Shown one piece after another: positions 55,547-64,000 of a stretch of 64,000 nucleotides of DNA. The position numbers and the translations under genes are program-made. Position 1 is the first letter of the stretch; each line of letters opens with the position of its first letter. The notes beneath the pieces were generated by a model that worked only from the letters and a program-made list of their open reading frames with translations, was not told the origin of the DNA and did not search any database. This stretch comes from Quercus robur (lineage: Eukaryota; Streptophyta; Magnoliopsida; Fagales; Fagaceae). The stretch lies in NCBI RefSeq assembly GCF_932294415.1, contig NC_065538.1:46972843-47036842 (forward strand). Reading direction: 5' to 3'.

Positions 55547-55762
55547 TGTTGCTGTGATTTGGAGGTGGTTGTTGCTATTGTTTTGGTCTTTGTGGCGGAT
55601 GTTTATCATTATTTTAATGAATTATTTATATTATTTTAAATGAGTTGCTATATATAGAGTCTTTGATGTTGAGTGTATTATAAAGTAGGTTGTTAAAATA
55701 AATAAGGTTGCTTTTTAAGTTGCTAAAAGCTATAATTTTTAGCTTGCTTACTGTAAATGCTC
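54911..55762. mobile_element. MITE in copy A, GAGCATTTACAG family
   Basis: The ends TGCACTCACAATAAA and ACTGTAAATGCTC are imperfect inverted copies. Subterminal CTACAGTGAGCTACTATTG motifs are shared with the elements at 58291-59791 and 60403-60826. The frames at 55124-55639 are Gly/Trp/Phe-rich low complexity from GTGGGTATCAG repeats and are not genes. Confidence 0.6.
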
Positions 55763-55897
55763 AACCAACAGTTTGTTTGGATTGCCATGTTTTTATTGGT
55801 TCATTTTATTTGAAAATTTTTAAAATTTTTTAAATGGTTATATGCTTGACTCAAAGAATGAATGCTTATAATCTATATCCATATATATATATATATA

Positions 55898-56253
55898 GAG
55901 GATTAATCCCTTCCAAATATTTTGAAAAATCAACTAAAAGATTGGTTTCTGTTAATGGTACTCAAATAAAAATTAAATATGAATTGAATAATGTTCATGT
56001 TTGCCATGATAATGTCTGTTTCAAGGTTCCTTCTATTCTTGTTAAAAACGTGACTGATAAAGTAATTCTTGGACTTCCATTTATAAATGCTTTGTATCCT
56101 TTTCATGTTGAACATGATGGAATTACTACTGATCCTTTTGAGCAGAAAGTAAAATTCAAATTTGCTTCAAAGTTTGAAATTGATACTGATGATGCTTTAA
56201 ATTTGATTCATGCCAAAACCAAACATCTTAACTTCCTTAAGCAAAAAAGTTAG
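55898..56253 (+). pseudogene. endogenous caulimovirid-like protease fragment, copy A
   Basis: The open reading starts GLIPSKYFEKSTKRLVSVNG and includes VILGLPFINALYPF, the beta-hairpin and ILG-type block of retropepsin-like proteases. The overall pattern matches polyprotein segments of plant pararetroviruses integrated in plant genomes (Caulimoviridae, petuvirus- or florendovirus-like). The catalytic Asp region lies upstream and is not present, and neither is the downstream RT. It is an inert remnant. Copy B at 59931-60300 is nearly identical. Confidence 0.6.
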
Positions 56254-56271
56254 ATACAAGAAATATATATA

Positions 56272-56896
56272 TCGGTGCCTCAACTCTCGGCGGGTCTCTG
56301 GGTCCCAACAGACTCGTCCGATCCCACACCGGTTCGACCGAAACCCGAGTCGCCCCACGAGCCAACTCGGCCATAACGTTGAAGAACTGAGTCGCGCCGA
56401 GTCCATCACACAGCGAGTGGTGTATTGCGGCCCCGAGAGTAAACCCACCACACTTGAACACCGTGACCTGTAGCACGCACGGGTTCACAAGCCTCTCTTC
56501 CTGATCCGGGTCGGGCACCAACTGCTCCAGAAAGTGGGTATCCGGGTTGTCGTCGAGGTAGTTGAGAGATTCGAGGGTGGTGTCACCCACGGTGGCGTGG
56601 ATGAGCGGGACGGTCAGGTTTTTAACACTGCAAAAGAGGTGGTTTTGCCGGAGAGTGGCAGCGAGAGGGTAGTAGCGGACGAGAGCGGCGGAGAGTGCGG
56701 CGGAAATGACTTGGAAAGGGTCGTTAACGACGGCGGCGGCGGCGGAGGTGGCGGTGTTGAGGTAGGTGCGGAGGTAACGGAAGGTGACGTGGAGGTTGGG
56801 GTCGGTGTCGAGATGGGAAAGAGGGAGGGTGTGGTCTTCGTGGAATGGTGGTGTGGTGGGAGATACTAAGGCGGTGTGTGAGATTTTGACTTGCAT
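56272..56896 (-). pseudogene. BAHD acyltransferase, N-terminal half only
   Basis: Minus-strand reading from the ATG at 56896 (MQVKISHTALVSPTTPPFHE) covers about 205 residues. They include the N-terminal fold (PLSHLD, YYPLAATLR) and the catalytic HXXXD motif as HHSLCDG at residues 159-165, with the active His at 160 and Asp at 164. BAHD enzymes move acyl groups from CoA to alcohols or amines in specialised metabolism and are usually 430-460 residues with a C-terminal DFGWG motif. Here the reading stops making sense after PPRVEAP, where copy A of the duplicated block begins, so the C-terminal half and DFGWG are missing. The promoter and leader are intact. The coding part is clearly GC-richer than its flanks. 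The subclass cannot be told. Confidence 0.85.
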
Positions 56897-57068
56897 TGTT
56901 GCTGAGGAGTAGGAGGTGAATTCTTTTTAGTTGGTTGTTGGTGTGAGTGATGAGTGTGGTGTGAGAAATTTATATATGTGTTGTTGGTTGTCACGTTTTC
57001 AAACTCTCGAGATTTGGTGCGTTGAAGTTGGAGGTGTGATGTGGAACTTGCTGCGACTAACACCACCA

Positions 57069-57074
57069 TTTATA
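57069..57074 (-). promoter_or_regulatory. TATA box of the BAHD gene
   Basis: The minus strand reads GTATAAATGG about 175 bp upstream of the ATG, which fits a leader of about 140 nt. Confidence 0.55.
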
Positions 57075-57710
57075 CGTAATCTCACCCATTTTTTTCTTTA
57101 CTAAAAAAATTATACTCTGCGACGTTACCATTGTAGCAAGAAATTATAAAACATTTTGTGGTCTAGACTTTTCCAACGAGGCGGCTGGATATTAAAAAGG
57201 ATGACCGAGTTTTGACGTTTTGGATGTCCAAAAGTCTGGACCCAACAACCACCGGGCGATTTTTCCTTATAATAGTGTTTGTTACCGTAATACTGTGATT
57301 TTACTTTTGGTTGCTTTTTTCGATGTTTGACGGTTTCAATTACTTTTTTTTTTCCTGTTAAACGTGGACGTCAGGACGTGATATTTTCATTTGACTTTTT
57401 TATTTAAAAAATAAAGGTATAAAATAAGATTTTTTTTAGCTAGTTTGGGATTTGCAGAAATTTTCAATTTATTTGTAATTTTAGTTTATTTTTACTATTA
57501 TTTATAAATTTTATTATATTTTTTGATATTATTTATGGATTTAATTATACTGTTCAACTTATTTTTTTAACTTTTTTTTCTATATTTTCAACAAAAAAAA
57601 TTTTCTATTTCAACTATATAAGTTGTTCCTAAATAAATCCTTAGCCTTGATAATATTCTTAATTGATGAACAATTTTTACATAAATTTTCTATTATTTTA
57701 TTTTAATTTT
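57075..57710. other. upstream region of the BAHD gene
   Basis: No gene is seen. The stretch 57430-57650 resembles the AT-rich MITE-like segment at 54400-54590 (TTTTTGATATTATTTATGG, ACTGTTCA-CTTATTTTTT). Confidence 0.5.
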
Positions 57711-58477
57711 TCATCATTTCGGAGTTGAGACTTGCATGATCCAATGGATCAAGGACAATATTTATTACATATAATTTATTGTACACTATGTATCCGTTTA
57801 AGATGAGCTAAAAAATTCAGTTTATTTACACTTTTAACTTATTTTTTTATTATTTATGAGTCTTACTATATTTATTGATATTACTTATAGGCTCTACTGT
57901 ACTATTCAGCTTATTTTTAATCTAATTTCTACATTTTTAATAAAAAAATTTTAATTTTAACTAAATAAGTGGTTCCTATACAAAAACCGTACTTACTAAT
58001 TTTTTTTTCCCATGGATCAAAATAGAGTTAAATGTATTTTGATGCCGTGGCTACTAGCTAGTCTAGTAACTGCTAATTGTTGAAAGCAATATGTAGGCAA
58101 TAGTTTTCTTCCAACCTGTTGAGTTTTTATTTATTTATTTTATTTGAAAAATGGTATAAAAATACATTTGTATTTAAAAAAATAACTCCACCTACTACGG
58201 TGAAAATAGAGTCACATGGATTGAGATGTGGGGGGTAGCTGGTAGCTAATAATTAGTATAATATTTAGGACAATATAAAGAAGCACTTAGTGCACTCACA
58301 ATAAATATGCTAAATAACTCAAAAGTTATTTTAGCATCTCAACCACACAAAAAAGCCCTCCAATAAAGATGCTATAGCTAAATTATTTAGCTATATTTTA
58401 CCTTCATGCTACAATGAGCTGCTATCAATAACAGCTCACTATAGCACGAAGGTAAACATAAAATTTCTTTTTTTATT

Positions 58478-59180
58478 CAAGGTTTTCAAATCCGGACCGT
58501 TCATTGAACCGTAAAAGAGAGAGGTTCAAGATTTTTGAGGTCGAATCGAGGTCGAACCGGGGTCAAACCAAGATGACGTCATAATTAATTTAATAATTAT
58601 TTAAATATAAATAAATATATTAAATTTGTAAATATTAGCAAAATTTACTAAAAATATCTTAAAAATTGAAACAAAATACATAAAATAGTACATTATAAGG
58701 TTAATAAAAAATAGTACAACATAAATAAGCATAAAAAGAAATTTTTATAATAATCCTTTAAGAGAAATCATTTCAATTAACTAAAAATGACTTTTAAAAT
58801 AAATTCATAAATTGCATAGGTATTATTCTTAAATAAAAATTTAATTTAGTAATATTTAATATGTTGAGAAAGATGACATAGAAGTTTAGAAACTATAAAT
58901 CATGTAAATTTAATATAAATTTAATAATATTGCATATTAGCTCCCAAGAAGAGCACTTCGTCCGTTGGTCATAGCTTTAGTCTTACTTACAAGGTGTGAG
59001 AGCTTAGGTTCGAATCCTGGGAGCCGCATTTTTCTTTAATTTTTCCCTATTCCATGATTGGTTAAACCAGCCTACAATTTGTCCGGTACCCGGTTCTCTA
59101 GGCTTAAAAAACCAGATTTCAGTCCGATTCCCAATTTTTCTGGTAGAACCGCTCGGTCCAGTCCAGGTTTCAAAACCTTG
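58478..59180. mobile_element. hAT-type element, 703 bp, carrying a tRNA-like sequence
   Basis: The termini CAAGGTTTTCAAATCC and GGTTTCAAAACCTTG are inverted copies. An 8-bp target duplication TTTTTATT lies at 58470-58477 and 59181-59188, and copy A shows the empty site. The interior is AT-rich. A tRNA-like segment lies at 58940-59025. Confidence 0.9.
58940..59025 (+). other. tRNA-like sequence inside the hAT element
   Basis: GGTTCGAATCC (59007-59017) is a perfect B box. GCTCCCA at about 58940 and TGGGAGC at about 59018 could pair like an acceptor stem. The A box is poor, and T-arm spacing does not fit that stem, so this is a degenerate tRNA or SINE head. Confidence 0.4.
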
Positions 59181-59930
59181 TTTTTATTCCCTCCTTTCTT
59201 ATAAAAATCTATAATGGCTCCTCTCTCACTTCTCTGTTTCTGTTCTCTCTTTTCTCTCTCTCTCTCGTCATTGGTTTCGTGGGTCGATTGGTTCTTGGGT
59301 ATAAGTGTGGGTCGAAGTGGTTCGCGGGTCGATTTGTGGGTCTAATTGGTTCATGGGTATCAGCGTGGTTTGTGGGTCCGTGGGTATCAGCTTGGTTTGT
59401 GGGTATCAGTGTGGTTGTGCTGTGGGTATTAGCGTGGTTGTCTGTGGGTTTCAGCGTGGGTCAATTTGTTTGATTTCTATTAAGTTTTGCTGTGGTTTGA
59501 TTTCTGATTTGGTCCAATTGTTTTTTTTTTTTTTTTTTTTTGCTGCTGTGATTTGTGGTTGTGGTTGGTGGGGCAACGATGGAGGTGGTGGAGGTGGTTG
59601 TTGCTATTGTGTTGGTTTTTGTGGCGGATGTATATTATTATTTTAATGAGTTATTTATATTATTTTAAATGAGTTGCCATATATAGAGTCTTTGATGTTG
59701 GGTGTATTATAAAGTAGGTTGTTAAAATAGATAAAGTTGCTTTTTAAGTTGCTAAAAGCTATAATTTTTAGCTTGCTTACTGTAAATGCTCAGTCAACAA
59801 TTTGTTTGGATTGCCATGTTTTATTGGTTTATTTTATTTGAAATTTTTTTTAAATGAATTAAATGGTTATATGCTTGACTCGAAGAATGAATGCTTATAA
59901 TCTATATCCATATATATAGAGAGAGAGAGG

Positions 59931-60288
59931 ATTAATCCCTTCCAAATATTTTGAAAAATCAACTGAAAGATTGGTTTCTGCTAATGGTACTCAAATGAAA
60001 ATTAAATATGAATTAAATAATTCTCATGTTTGCCATGATAATGTCTGTTTCAAGGTTCTTTCTGTTCTTGTTAAAAACATGATTGATAAAGTAATTCTTG
60101 GACTTCCATTTATAAATGCTTTGTATCCTTTTCTTGTTGAACATGATGGAATTACTACTTATCCTTTTGGACAAAAAGTAAAATTCAAATTTGCTTCAAA
60201 GTTTGAAATTGATACTGATGATGCTTTAAATCTGATTCATGCCAAAATCAAACATCTTAACTTCCTTAAGCAAGAAGTTAGATACAAG

Positions 60289-60300
<12 letters not shown>
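59931..60300 (+). pseudogene. endogenous caulimovirid-like protease fragment, copy B
   Basis: Same content as copy A at 55898-56253, with a few substitutions. The open reading runs into the TA microsatellite at its right end. It has no start codon, catalytic Asp region or RT. It was duplicated together with the whole block, not inserted independently. Confidence 0.6.
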
Positions 60301-60328
<28 letters not shown>

Positions 60329-60402
60329 AAAAACACATTTATTGTTGCTACTTTATTATTGAGCCACATAAGCATCACGTTATTATTTTTTTCCCATCTT
60401 TA

Positions 60403-60826
60403 GAGCATCCACAGTAATGCTCTTAAAATAGCTTTTTAGTTATTTTATAGCTCCAAACAAACAAAAACACCACACAACAATGTTGCTAAACTTAAAATAT
60501 TTTACCAACTTGCTACAGTGAACTATTAGTAATAGGTTAGTAGCAACTCACTGTAGCAAGTTACTACAAATATTAAATTATTTTATCTTTCTTCTCTCAT
60601 TATTAAATTAGTTTCTCTCTCTCTCTCTCTCTCAAGTGTATCCATGTGTAGTGTTTATTATATTTATTTTATTTGTTTGTTTATATTATTTTAATGTGTT
60701 GTTTGTTAAAATAAAACTTTTGATGTTAGGTGTATTGTAAAGTAAGTTGTTAAAATAGATAAAGTAAATTTTTAAGTTGCTAAAAGTTAAATTTTTTTTT
60801 TTTAATAACCTTGTTGTGAATATTGA
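60403..60826. mobile_element. MITE, GAGCATCCACAG family
   Basis: The left end GAGCATCCACAGTAATGCTC and right end TTGTTGTGAATATTGAG are imperfect inverted copies. Internal motifs CTGTAGCAAGTTACTAC and GTTGTTAAAATAGATAAAGT are shared with the MITEs in the duplicated blocks. Confidence 0.55.
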
Positions 60827-61073
60827 GTATTGCAAAATTAATTATGTTTGGCCAACGTGATGCACTACACACCATCATAAACTCTAATCGTCTATTGTTT
60901 ACATTGAAAACTCCTTTCAACATTGAATGTTATTTTCTTTCCATCATTATATATGTGTGTGTGGGTGTGTACGCGTGCGTGCGCGATACATTTTGTTACA
61001 CAATTATTGGGCCACATCATCCACTTATTTTCTACTTCTTCTTTTCTCTTTTAAAACTTTCTTCTCACTACTC

Positions 61074-61105
<32 letters not shown>

Positions 61106-61559
61106 AAAACAAAACAAAAACCTTTTCTACTCCCTATTAGTCCACACCTATGGTTACACTTACTCCAACCTTTCACTTCCCCCTTTGCCTCTTTACCTCC
61201 CCTGCTACTCTCTACTTCATCGTTACACTTCATTCACCATTTTCTCTTTCTTATAATTTGTTTCTTTTCCTTCCCATTTTATTTTGTATAAATTTGATAT
61301 CATTCCCTCCATTCAATCCATATTTTTCCCATACAAAAACTATGAGTACTCTCTCTCTCTCTCTCTCTCTACTTTCTTTTGGTGAATTTTTGTTCTTTCT
61401 TATAATGCTAATTAAGGTTGATTTTTTAAAAATTTGTGTTTTGGTATTGTGTTTCAATTTTCCATCACAAAATCTTCCCTCTCCCTTTTATAACTTTGGT
61501 TGAATTTTGGTTTGGGTTAATACTAGTTATTTTTTGAAAACACAATCTTGAGCACTTTT
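60827..61559. other. pyrimidine-rich intergenic DNA
   Basis: No gene is seen. The frames at 60823-61503 are low complexity. It contains an A homopolymer at 61075-61104 and a CT microsatellite at 61350-61370. Confidence 0.6.
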
Positions 61560-62479
61560 CAAGGAGACTAGAATCTTATTGAGCACTTTTCAATAATATA
61601 AGCATTTGTTTTGTTAAAGCTGTGACCCTATAATAATAGTATTTGTCTTGTAGATGTATAATAATATAAGTGTACCGTAAAAAGTAACTTTAGCAAATTT
61701 TTTTTTTTTGTGCTAAACTTAATAGAAGAAAATGTTTAATAATTAACTTATTTAGTGTATTTTTTTCATGTAACCAAGAAAAGAGTGATAGAAACAAAAG
61801 AAATCACAAAGAAAATCAAGCTATCATTACGACTACAGGTTTTGTACCAATGGCTTGATTTTCTTTGCGATTTCTTTTGTTTCTATCACTCTTTTCCTAG
61901 TTACATGAAAAAAAAAATACACTAAATGAGTTAATTATTAAACATTTGCTTCTATTAAGTTTAGCACAAAAAAAAAAAAAATTGGTAAAGTTACTTTTTA
62001 CAGTACACTTATATTATTATACATTCACCTGTTACGTAGTTAAAAAGAAAGCCACATCTTTGATAAGTTGTAATTATTTAGTCAACAAAAACATAATTAA
62101 AACCAAGGACCATATTACAAATATCAATATAAAGATTAAAAAAATTTGTGATAGATAAACTTATTATAAAAGTTAAAAACTAAAAAACTAACTTAACAAC
62201 ACCACCTCAGAATATATTGTAAACTAACTAACATGAAAAGCTTAATCAAATTTTAGAGATCCACTAATTTAATTAAATAATTATATACAAAAAACATGCA
62301 TAGCTTCGACAAATTGCTAAAGTTTAGCACACAAAATAAAAATGCTAAAGTTACTTTTTACGGTACACTTATATTATTATACATCTACAAGACAAATACT
62401 ATTATTATAGGGTCATAGCTTTAACAAAACAAAATGCTTATATTATTGAAAAGTGCTCAATAAGATTCTAGTCTCCTTG
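61560..62479. mobile_element. foldback element, about 920 bp, with interrupted right arm
   Basis: The left arm (61560-61823) starts CAAGGAGACTAGAATCTTAT; the right end (ending 62479) is its inverse, ATAAGATTCTAGTCTCCTTG. The centre is near 61835. The inner right arm (about 61850-62030) pairs with the inner left arm over about 180 bp. About 275 bp of unrelated sequence then follows, and the outer right arm (about 62306-62479) repeats part of the inner arm (TTACTTTTTAC-GTACACTTATATTATTATACA) before reaching the end. The flanks CACTTTT / CAGTTTT may be a mismatched target duplication. No coding sequence. Confidence 0.8.
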
Positions 62480-63533
62480 CAGTTTTACACAATCTACATG
62501 ACTATGAATTTGAATATGCTTACCCATTGTTTGAAATTTTGAATAATAAATTATTATAAAGTCTATCTTTTATTCATTCGGTTTCATTTTAATTTTGGTT
62601 AAGATAACATTGTAATTTTGTAATGAGTTTTGATTATTATGATAATTTTCTTATTCCTTAATAAGAGATGAGAAATTTGAATAATAAATTTGAAAATTAT
62701 AAAATTTAGTTGTATATTAGGCAAATATAACATTTTTTTTGAGGAAATAGGCAAATATAACATAGTACAACAAAAGTTAGAAGGATATGGTTCACATTAA
62801 AAAATATTAATTAAACACACACAAAAATAATAGCATGATATATTTGTAAAGATAAAAAGATATAAAAAAATACTTGTAGATTTTTTTTTTAAAAAAAATT
62901 GACAATACTTGAAGTAATTGTTCATTTTTATATATTACACCATATTACATAATATTTATATATATTTTCACGCAGCGTGTGGGTATGTGGCCAGTAATAT
63001 TAAAATACCTCCCAATAGAGCACAAATTTTACAAGAAAATTAATATATAAAGCATTCTCAAATTTCACAAAATCAAAATTTAGAGGGAACAAAAAAAGGT
63101 GGACAAATTAAGGGGGGTAAAAATGAAAATCGGACAAATAAAACTAATTTATTTATAAATTAAAAATGATGGAAGTAAAAGAAACAATTCATTTGAGTGT
63201 TTGAAAGAAACAATTCATCCGACAAACATCTCACATTAGCATCCATCCAAATCCAATGACTTCTATCTTCTTACTTTGGCTCATTTTGTTGTTATTAGAA
63301 TATTACCCCAACTTATAAGGAAAAGACCATGTACACTGGGGATCTATCTACCAGTGGAAATTGGGTGTACGGTTTCGCACAACAAATTAGAATATTTCCT
63401 TTGTGTCCTCTGAAATTTTCGCTTCTTTTTTGAGTTGGATACACTTTTGGTGGTTTTTTTTTTTTTTTTTCACCACTAGTGCGGATGCCTTGGCTTCTCT
63501 GGGGAGATCACAGTTTTAAGTATTTTTCTTTGT
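62480..63533. other. AT-rich intergenic DNA
   Basis: No gene is seen apart from the micro-insertion at 62718-62763. CACGCAGCGTG with GGCCAGT at 62970-62995 resembles a decayed Helitron end. A T run lies at 63457-63470. Confidence 0.6.
62718..62763 (-). mobile_element. polyT micro-insertion with 16-bp target duplication
   Basis: TAGGCAAATATAACAT at 62718-62733 and 62748-62763 flanks the 14-bp insert TTTTTTTGAGGAAA. Confidence 0.65.
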
Positions 63534-63869
63534 TTGAAACTCCCCTTACTTCTATGTTTAATATTGCCGTTTTTGATAATCAGAAGATTATACCATCAGC
63601 TTTATTCCTACTATTTAGTTTACGTATCTCCTAAATTACGAGAGAGAGAGATCAAAGTTACTAGTAAAAGACTTGAAGAAGGCCAAGTACAAAAAATAAA
63701 AAAAGACTTTGAAATGACTCAATGCCCGACAGTATTTACCTTATTAATGACAAGGGCCAATACATTATCAATGGAGCAATGGGTATTTAACTATAAGTTG
63801 TACCTGCCTGTGTATGAATTAGAGTCTGGCCATTCAGTGCAGAACCCAAAAAGAAAAATTGAATATTAA
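63534..63869 (+). CDS. unrecognised 111-codon open frame
   Basis: It starts MKLPLLLCLILPFLIIRRLY, which looks like a signal anchor, and continues with charged sequence (LREREIKVTSKRLEEGQ) and a Cys-poor tail. The first codon may not be ATG. There is no TATA box nearby and no family is recognised. It may be chance in AT-rich DNA or part of a transposon running off the window. Confidence 0.2.
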   Translation: MKLPLLLCLILPFLIIRRLYHQLYSYYLVYVSPKLREREIKVTSKRLEEGQVQKIKKDFEMTQCPTVFTLLMTRANTLSMEQWVFNYKLYLPVYELESGHSVQNPKRKIEY

Positions 63870-64000
63870 AACTTGGCTCATATGCCTAATGCTAATGCTT
63901 AAACTCACAAGTCACATCCACTAGCTTAATGGAGCATGCAAATTAGCTCACATAAACCTTTCAAGGGACTCAAAAGCTAGAATTGTTTAGGTCACATTCC
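63870..64000. other. window end, nothing recognised
   Basis: No gene or element edge is seen. Confidence 0.6.

Larger units (their letters stand above)
54298..56272 (+). repeat. duplicated block, copy A (about 2.0 kb)
   Basis: It is collinear with copy B at 57711-60300: both start TTTTAATTTTTCATCATTT and both end in a TA run after AGTTAGATACAAGAAATATA. In order it contains a MITE-like AT-rich segment (54400-54590), a larger MITE (54911-55762) and a caulimovirid-like protease fragment (55898-56253). Poly-T tracts (55420-55550) differ from copy B. The block ends in the BAHD coding sequence. Confidence 0.88.
58291..59791. mobile_element. MITE in copy B, split by a hAT element
   Basis: The same ends as the MITE at 54911-55762 (TGCACTCACAATAAA and ACTGTAAATGCTC), interrupted at 58478-59180. 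The frames at 59279-59646 are the same Gly/Trp-rich low-complexity sequence. Confidence 0.6.
57711..60300 (+). repeat. duplicated block, copy B (about 1.9 kb plus a 703-bp insertion)
   Basis: It is the direct repeat of 54298-56272 with the same order of MITE-like segment, MITE and caulimovirid-like fragment. It differs by the hAT insertion at 58478-59180, shorter T tracts and point changes. Confidence 0.88.

Noticed and set aside
55124..55639. 135-codon frame rich in Gly, Trp and Phe
   Set aside because: Made of GTGGGTATCAG repeats and poly-T inside a MITE; a parallel frame exists at 59279-59646 in the duplicate.
56210..56869. Plus-strand frames opposite the BAHD fragment
   Set aside because: Shadows of the minus-strand coding sequence; Gly/Val-rich from its GC-rich third positions.
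62965..62996. Possible Helitron 3' end (CACGCAGCGTG ... GGCCAGT)
   Set aside because: CCAG replaces CTRR and no 5' end was found; too decayed to call.

Overview
This is a plant nuclear window, probably from a woody eudicot. The base composition is very AT-rich, genes are sparse and intron-rich, and plant-specific transposons, a CLE-type peptide gene, a BAHD acyltransferase fragment and caulimovirid-like remnants are present. The transposon style would suit Fagales (oak or chestnut relatives), but that is only an impression.

The best-supported gene is a 14-exon plus-strand gene (coding 36090-42508). It encodes an 882-residue acidic, Ser/Lys-rich protein like Arabidopsis At4g18490 (function unknown). 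All splice phases agree, and the last intron reads as a minor-spliceosome AT-AC intron. A second intact gene is a small secreted CLE-like peptide precursor (46153-46401). Broken or partial genes are: an auxilin-like first exon with a frameshift (2763-3003); three phase-compatible terminal exons of an unrecognised gene (5334-6263); the N-terminal half of a BAHD acyltransferase (56272-56896, minus); and a gene scrap, possibly TORTIFOLIA1-like, carried inside a MULE-type element (about 24000-24420).

The rest is mostly transposon strata. 1-1600: tandem array with an exact 345-bp period. 7270-13820: minus-strand Ty3/gypsy element cut at 7770 by a CACTA end and split at 10242-11523 by a hAT element. 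15277-15783: two Helitron 3' ends. 17140-20309: hAT element. 20640-23060: ~96-bp tandem repeats interrupted by a solo LTR. 23261-25476: MITE holding a MULE that holds gene fragments. 25534-26765: long inverted-repeat element with a nested MITE. 27362-31174: LINE with target duplications. 31515-33340: SINE, nested MITEs, hAT element and a tandem duplication. 45157-45915: MITE and hAT. 47960-52562: solo-LTR-like block and two hAT elements. 53830-60300: LTR fragment and a ~2-kb direct duplication flanking the broken BAHD gene, each copy carrying a caulimovirid-like protease fragment. 61560-62479: foldback element.

Several insertions are defined to the base by matching target-site duplications, so insertion order can be read. 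No bacterial-type system, CRISPR array or operon is present. The most notable signals are the AT-AC intron, the MITE-to-satellite relationship, the gene-carrying MULE, the four polyT micro-insertions with target duplications, and the CLE peptide.
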